In this document: positions 16,042 through 20,473 of the stretch, piece after piece
Position numbering within the stretch: the stretch's first letter is position 1
Layout of the letters: every line of letters begins with the position of its first letter
Assembly (NCBI GenBank): GCA_964200075.2
Contig: CAXNAA020000526.1
Coordinates: forward strand, 1 to 20,473
Direction: 5' to 3'
Length of the DNA stretch: 20,473 nucleotides
DNA from: Sphacelaria rigidula
Lineage: Eukaryota; Phaeophyceae; Sphacelariales
The notes under the pieces: model-generated
Databases searched by the model: none
What the model saw: the letters and a program-made list of their open reading frames with translations, nothing else
Told to the model about the DNA's origin: nothing
Position numbers and translations under genes: made by a program

Positions 16042-16133
16042 TCGGTTGGACCGGCGGGTCCACGTCATTGGTTGAGAGCTCACGAAACCAATCGGAAGGA
16101 CGAAGACGAATCATTCTCATTATCACCGCGCGC

Positions 16134-16379
16134 TCATTTTTGCTCGGTTAACACAACCTCATAGTTGAGCACCAACTCAGACATCCCCTCCGACGTTCCA
16201 ATCCCGTCGGTGCTATAATCCCTTGCTTTTGTTGAGGACGGAGCGTTGGTCGGGAGACTCCTTTGAGGGGCCGACTTTGACACCCCAATTTTCCTCGGCG
16301 ACGTGTACGATCCGAGCACTCCTTCCGCGGTGTGTGCTTCGAATTGGAATACAATCGGCTGTAACCTTTCCCAGGGCAT
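16134..16379 (-). CDS. Possible 81-residue protein, low confidence
   Basis: ATG-to-TGA frame beginning MPWERLQPIVFQFE and rich in Ser/Thr in the middle, ending in ELVLNYEVVLTEQK. The sequence is GC- and CpG-rich compared with its surroundings, and the two other minus-strand frames are also largely open, which weakens the case. No domain, signal peptide or membrane segment is seen. An AT-rich, TATTTATTTTTT-containing stretch lies just upstream and a short plus-strand frame diverges from it. Confidence 0.3.
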   Translation of the reverse strand: MPWERLQPIVFQFEAHTAEGVLGSYTSPRKIGVSKSAPQRSLPTNAPSSTKARDYSTDGIGTSEGMSELVLNYEVVLTEQK

Positions 16380-16471
16380 GCCCCGCGATGGGAAAAAATA
16401 AATAATTACTTTTTATGTAGCTTTTGACGGGAAGCTTGAAAAACACTTAAAAAGCGGTCCAACCTCAAAAT

Positions 16472-16696
16472 ATGTCGACGGTGTGTAGGTGTGTGCGGCG
16501 TCTGAAGAGGGAGGACGTCATCTTGACGCACAATTACCGCGTGTTAAGTGCATCTAAGGAAACGAACAAATGGTCCATCGTCGGTAAAATGTTGTCGTAC
16601 AACCCGGACACTTTTCGGAGGCCAACACCCCCCTCCCCCCCGTTAGCATCCCTAACGGTGAGGCCTCCTTTGTTCTTTCGTAGTGGTTACGGTTAG
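16472..16696 (+). CDS. Possible 74-residue protein, low confidence
   Basis: ATG-to-TAG frame starting MSTVCRCVRRLKRED, basic, with a Pro-rich end (PTPPSPP). A GTGAGG donor near 16660 would allow joining to later sequence, for example the open frame at 16742-17062 with its VERLVDMVYITGTG and RIVISRVPLPFRKDRE segments, but no acceptor could be fixed. It diverges from the minus-strand frame at 16379 across about 90 AT-rich bases, which might be a shared promoter. Confidence 0.25.
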   Translation: MSTVCRCVRRLKREDVILTHNYRVLSASKETNKWSIVGKMLSYNPDTFRRPTPPSPPLASLTVRPPLFFRSGYG

Positions 16697-17977
16697 CCGT
16701 GGAATTGAAAGTTCTTAGATTTTATCGATAAGTTATGGTCAGTGCCAGGGTTACTGGTTTCTTTTTCGCTTCGTTGTTCAAAACCTCCACGCACCCCAGA
16801 CCGGCCGCGCGGATACTTGCGGCACTGCTGCCACGTGCGTCAGCCGTGGCTTACCACTAGTGGGTATTTATTGATAAATGTTGAGCGATTGGTGGATATG
16901 GTGTACATCACCGGCACTGGATCGGAAAATTTCTTACGCCGCATCGTTATCTCTCGTGTGCCCTTGCCATTTCGGAAGGACAGAGAAAGCACCTACAACG
17001 TACGATGTGCACATAGAATGCAGGTACCCAGCTGTTGTTGGCTTCGTTATGTTCAACAGTAGCACGCTCCGCGTGTAGTGTGTCCAACTGAATTCGTGTA
17101 GGAACATCGTTAGTCGCGGCATAAAACTCTCATTCTTCGAATAGGCAGTTCCAATGGTGCTAATCCCCTAGTGCAGCACGCCACCTTTGTGTCTCAGTAC
17201 GGTCATGTCATATACCATGGTTCGCAAAGCCGCATAAACCCAATCCATAGTATACTGTGCTTTACTGTACTATACACGATGGGTGGTGGCAATTAACATA
17301 TAAGCAAGCACTCCACTCTCCGAGTTTGTAAGGCGCTCCACTCACGCTCTGTTGTACACGCTGTGGCCTTTTTGCAACATGTAAATCTTTCGCGAAGGGC
17401 TTTACTGTGCTTTCTCTCAAGTCGGATTGCCATCAAGTACGCCAGCATTCAAACTTCAGTATATCAGGCCGGACATATTTCATTCGTTTATCGACTAAAT
17501 GCTGCTCGTGCTACCAGTAATGAGGCTGTTTGCACATCAGTACCCGCCTGCTGAAAATGATCTTAGGTTTTGACGGCGAGTAAAGTAGTGCTAGGCGACA
17601 AGTATAGAATTTCAAACAAGTGAGGTAGTATTCTTGTCTGGTTTCAAGTATGATCGTGTGTACTGTACGGCACCGTGCGCAGTCTTTGAACCAGAAGATA
17701 GCCTCGCAAGCACGAACAGCCCTTACCCTTGTACCCCCACCCTTGCGATGACACAACAGCACACATCTGAGGAAGGACGGCTGACTGCGGCCTACAGTCC
17801 AATACACTGGGGGCAAGTGCGACGTAGACGCGGGATGCTTGTACCCAGTTGATCTGCTGATACCAAAGCATGACACGCACGGAAATCCTGCACTGTACTC
17901 CACACTGTACAGTATAATACAACCAACCGAACTTTCAGGGTAATCAAAATCGTGTACGATGCTGTCTCAGCAGTGTA

Positions 17978-17980
<3 letters not shown>
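16697..17980. other. Intergenic stretch rich in CTGTAC-type words
   Basis: Apart from the open frame at 16742-17062 mentioned with the upstream frame, no gene is supported. ACTGTAC/GTACAG words cluster at 17250-17275, 17655-17670 and 17886-17915. Confidence 0.45.

Positions 17981-18008
<28 letters not shown>
17981..18008. repeat. (TA)14 microsatellite
   Basis: Twenty-eight bases of uninterrupted TA. Confidence 0.97.
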
Positions 18009-18012
<4 letters not shown>

Positions 18013-18916
18013 TGTTCAATACACCACCCACGTTAAGGCTGGGCTGCACTAGGATAGGCAACCGTAGCATTACCCCGACTATGCTAGAGTTGACATGCTA
18101 TAATGTTGCACGTGTCAGTGTTTCCTGCGCATGCTTTTCAACGAAAGTTTTGCCCGGATAGACCACTTACTCAACATGTGTATGAACAATTATCTGCAAA
18201 ACCGGATAGACAACACGTGCGGGTTACCTGGCAATTCTCTTTTGTATTCTCAGACGGTTAGTGAACGGTGTTAATCAATAGTTATAATCCATGTTGTATA
18301 AGCACGCACATGCTGTTGGTTGCCTCGTTTATTGCATCGTCCGTCCAGAAATTGAAAAGCCGTCGACGCATTTCACACGAAGAATTGACAAAAAGGGGGT
18401 GTATATGTCGAAGTGAAATTGTGCTTGGCCCAGCTTACAATTGCGGCATATATGATAGTACCACAAGTTCTCAACCACCACAACAATTACACCACAGCGC
18501 CTCCTGTAGGTTGTGTTTGTCGCTACTGTGCAGTGTGTATAACACGCTATTACTGCATGAAGATTGATGTACACGTAGAGGAGAATCCTGAGTGAACGTG
18601 TGCTGCCGCATTTTGTGGTTATGGCTGTGTACTGCCAAAAAACCATTGCCGCACCCCGGCGGTCTCATGGTACAATTGACATCATTTCGGCGAGAAAAAA
18701 TACGGGTTGGATGCCCGCGAGATGCGTCCAGTTTGTTCTTGTTCTTGTTCTTATTAATAGAAATATCTCATTTCCATCGTTGAAAGCGCGAGGACGTGAG
18801 CAGCAAAGACTAGTATTTTCGGCTGAGTTTGTTTGACGACGACAGTCGACGCGGTGCGGGATTGCTGATTCTATCCACGTACCAAAATAAGTGTGCCGAA
18901 AAGAGATGAGTTGATC
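18009..18916. other. Intergenic stretch, no supported gene
   Basis: Contains a 10-bp direct repeat CCGGATAGAC near 18153 and 18202 and a short (TTGTTC)3 run near 18733-18751. No coding exon recognised. Confidence 0.5.
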
Positions 18917-18943
18917 CCTTGAGACCACGGACTCGTCTCAAGG
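18917..18943. repeat. Hairpin with perfect 9-bp arms
   Basis: CCTTGAGAC at 18917-18925 pairs with GTCTCAAGG at 18935-18943 across nine bases. The GAGAC/GTCTC core is shared with the hairpin at 2340-2377. Confidence 0.55.
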
Positions 18944-19308
18944 AAGAGGGAGGGGGTATGGGAGTGAAGAAAAAAAACGTTTGTTGACCTTGTGCGTATA
19001 TACAAGGAGAGTGAGTTGACCACACCTGCGTATCATTTTCGAACCTTCCACGGGTGCGCAGTTCTAACAATCCTGCATTCGTAGCGAGAGTATAGGATTG
19101 AAAAAAAGAAACGCTAGCTCGCAATCGTCAGCCTAACCAACCCTTTGACTTCGACCCTCGCGCACATGAACTATGATGAACTATGGTCAGGGTTTCATAA
19201 CTTTTTTTTCAAACAACACAGAAAGCCTAATTACATGAACAAACTGATGTCAAGCATGTGCATGTAATAATTGCATGGGGAAAACCCCTGACTAGTTCGG
19301 AGTTACTA
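18944..19308. other. Intergenic stretch, nothing recognised
   Basis: Has a small direct repeat of ATGAACTATG near 19167-19186 and A/T runs. No gene seen. Confidence 0.5.
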
Positions 19309-19393
19309 GGCCAAGCCTAGTTCATTTCCGCCCACTTTCGTTGGGTACATGCTATCATGCTGTCTTTGAGGCGAAAACGAACTAGGCTTGGCC
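19309..19393. repeat. Long hairpin, 24-bp arms
   Basis: 19309-19332 and 19370-19393 are inverted copies with 22 of 24 bases matching (GGCCAAGCCTAGTTC is perfect), separated by 37 bases. The CTAGTTCGGAGTTACTAG sequence just to the left adds further CTAG symmetry. It may be a small MITE or a foldable RNA precursor. Confidence 0.65.
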
Positions 19394-20271
19394 GTGGTGC
19401 GTTCGGGGCAGTGCTGGTACACCTCCAGCATTTTTTCGGTATATTGCAATACCTGTACTGCTGTTGTACCTCACAAATTTTATTCACCAGCGACTAGACA
19501 CTAAAGTACAACACACGAAAATGCATCATCGTTCTCCCCTCCACAGAGTCTACACTCGATGTTCTACGAGAAGAACACACAGGCCAGTCCCGAAGGCTGT
19601 ACGAGAAACAAACGCTTTGTGCTTCAAGGGTTGAGAGAGTCTTTGCGGTTTGGATAATACAGGGCGCGACTGCCAGGTAGTCCAACGTAGTCTACCCGAA
19701 AGAGAACATTACGGACTAGCTCTAAGCGATTAATCAAAAGCATCGAAATAATCACACCTTCTCTGTGTTTCAGGTCTGTTATCTGACCTAGAAGTTATCT
19801 CGAGACATCCATAGCTGATCTGGGAAGGTTTTATGAGTGCATATGATGCGATTGAGATACCATCTCAGACTACATAATCAGAATATAGGTAACCTCCAAG
19901 AATTTTCGACCCGGTTAAACTAAGAAGTCGGTTCACCTAGTTCAAGGTGATGGTGACGCTAACATACTTTCATGCTATCCAGATTCTCATGTCGTATGTG
20001 AACGCGCAGTACGTGCGTATTGTACTATACTACACTCTACTTTACTGTGCTGCATTTCGTAGGATACTGCTTAGTTGTAAGCCTTTCAGGACTCTGTACT
20101 GTACGGTGCTGTTCCGTGCTACTATAATTCCAGTGTACCGTGCACTGGTTGTCTGCCTGTATTGAAACGTAATATAGTGCAGTATACGTTACGGTATTGT
20201 ACTATGTTGTACTCTTCTGTACTGGGAAGGTTTCTTCGATGATGTGGGAAACCACGCTCCACACTCGAAGG
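19394..20271. other. Intergenic stretch rich in CTGTAC-type words
   Basis: No gene supported. From 20005 to 20225 the sequence is dominated by TACTGTAC, GTACTAT and CAGTACG words, a diffuse low-complexity region. Confidence 0.5.
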
Positions 20272-20279
20272 ACCCCCCC

Positions 20280-20375
20280 CCTGCTATACGGAGGCCAATA
20301 GATGTGCCTGGACTGTCACGAGGTAAAACTGACCCGAAACGAAGCTCGCAGTCAACGGGTTTGAATGTTCCGTCC
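20280..20375 (+). repeat. Dispersed repeat copy C
   Basis: Its first part matches 12758-12791 (shared 15-mer at 20290-20304) and its second part resembles 14265-14335 (GAAGCTCGCAGTCA then GGGTTTGAA). It therefore links the other two copies into one family. It follows a run of nine C at 20273-20281, as copy B follows a C run near 14250. Confidence 0.45.
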
Positions 20376-20473
20376 CAGATTCATTGATCGCAGTGAAAAT
20401 TCGACTCAACGGTCGACGAGGGAAAGGGATTGCTGAACCCCTCTCGCGATAAAAAACAAAGGCAAGCACAGAT

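Noticed and set aside
3892-18663. Shared 14-mer CGCACCCCGGCGGT at 3892 and 18650
   Set aside because: One chance pair of 14-mers is expected in a window of this size and the flanks do not match.

Overview
This window looks like low-density nuclear DNA from a eukaryote, probably an alga or another stramenopile-like protist. The reasons are that no bacterial-style gene row is visible, coding potential comes in short exons with GT-AG borders, the introns run from about 180 to 930 bases, and the space between is filled with simple repeats, fold-back elements and decayed inverted duplications. Introns near 700 bases and abundant GTAC/CTGTAC-type simple sequence would fit a brown alga, but that assignment is inference and no gene here fixes the lineage.

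The clearest gene is on the minus strand, from about 10419 or 10206 down to about 7109 or 6968. Five exons (10206-10027, 9844-9749, 9035-8934, 8007-7924 and 7219-7109) each have good splice borders, each is a whole number of codons, and all join in phase 0 into one charged, helix-rich protein of about 190 to 240 residues. I do not recognise the family. Its introns hold a 173-bp MITE with a TGA target duplication and Harbinger-like ends, a short hairpin, and a second fold-back element.

Layout from left to right. 235-482 is a cluster of TGACTCG sites, two of them in 22-bp palindromes on a 43-bp period. 850-2023 is a long inverted duplication whose two arms each carry an ungapped 41-codon frame; a tRNA-like segment with Pol III boxes lies between them. 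2518-2660 and 4806-5137 are two blocks of a GGGACGGG-type repeat with strong hairpins. 2785-2920 is a TA-flanked MITE. 3913-4704 is another inverted duplication, of a decayed coding sequence. 5140-6967 shows only a 9-bp minisatellite. 6968-10419 is the split gene. 10891-11000 is a 45-bp direct repeat, and 11167-11208 a (GT)21 microsatellite. 13546-14017 is a degenerate array of TACCC/GGGTA palindromes. 14527-15046 (minus) is a probable terminal exon with a polyadenylation signal. 15926-16696 is a GC-rich stretch with short, divergent possible coding frames. The rest, to 20473, is mostly AT microsatellite, CTGTAC-rich sequence, a long hairpin at 19309-19393 and copies of a dispersed repeat.

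Nothing here amounts to a recognisable defence, metabolic or mobile operon-like system. The most informative items are the phase-consistent split gene and the two old, similarly diverged (about 73-74% identical) inverted duplications of small coding frames.
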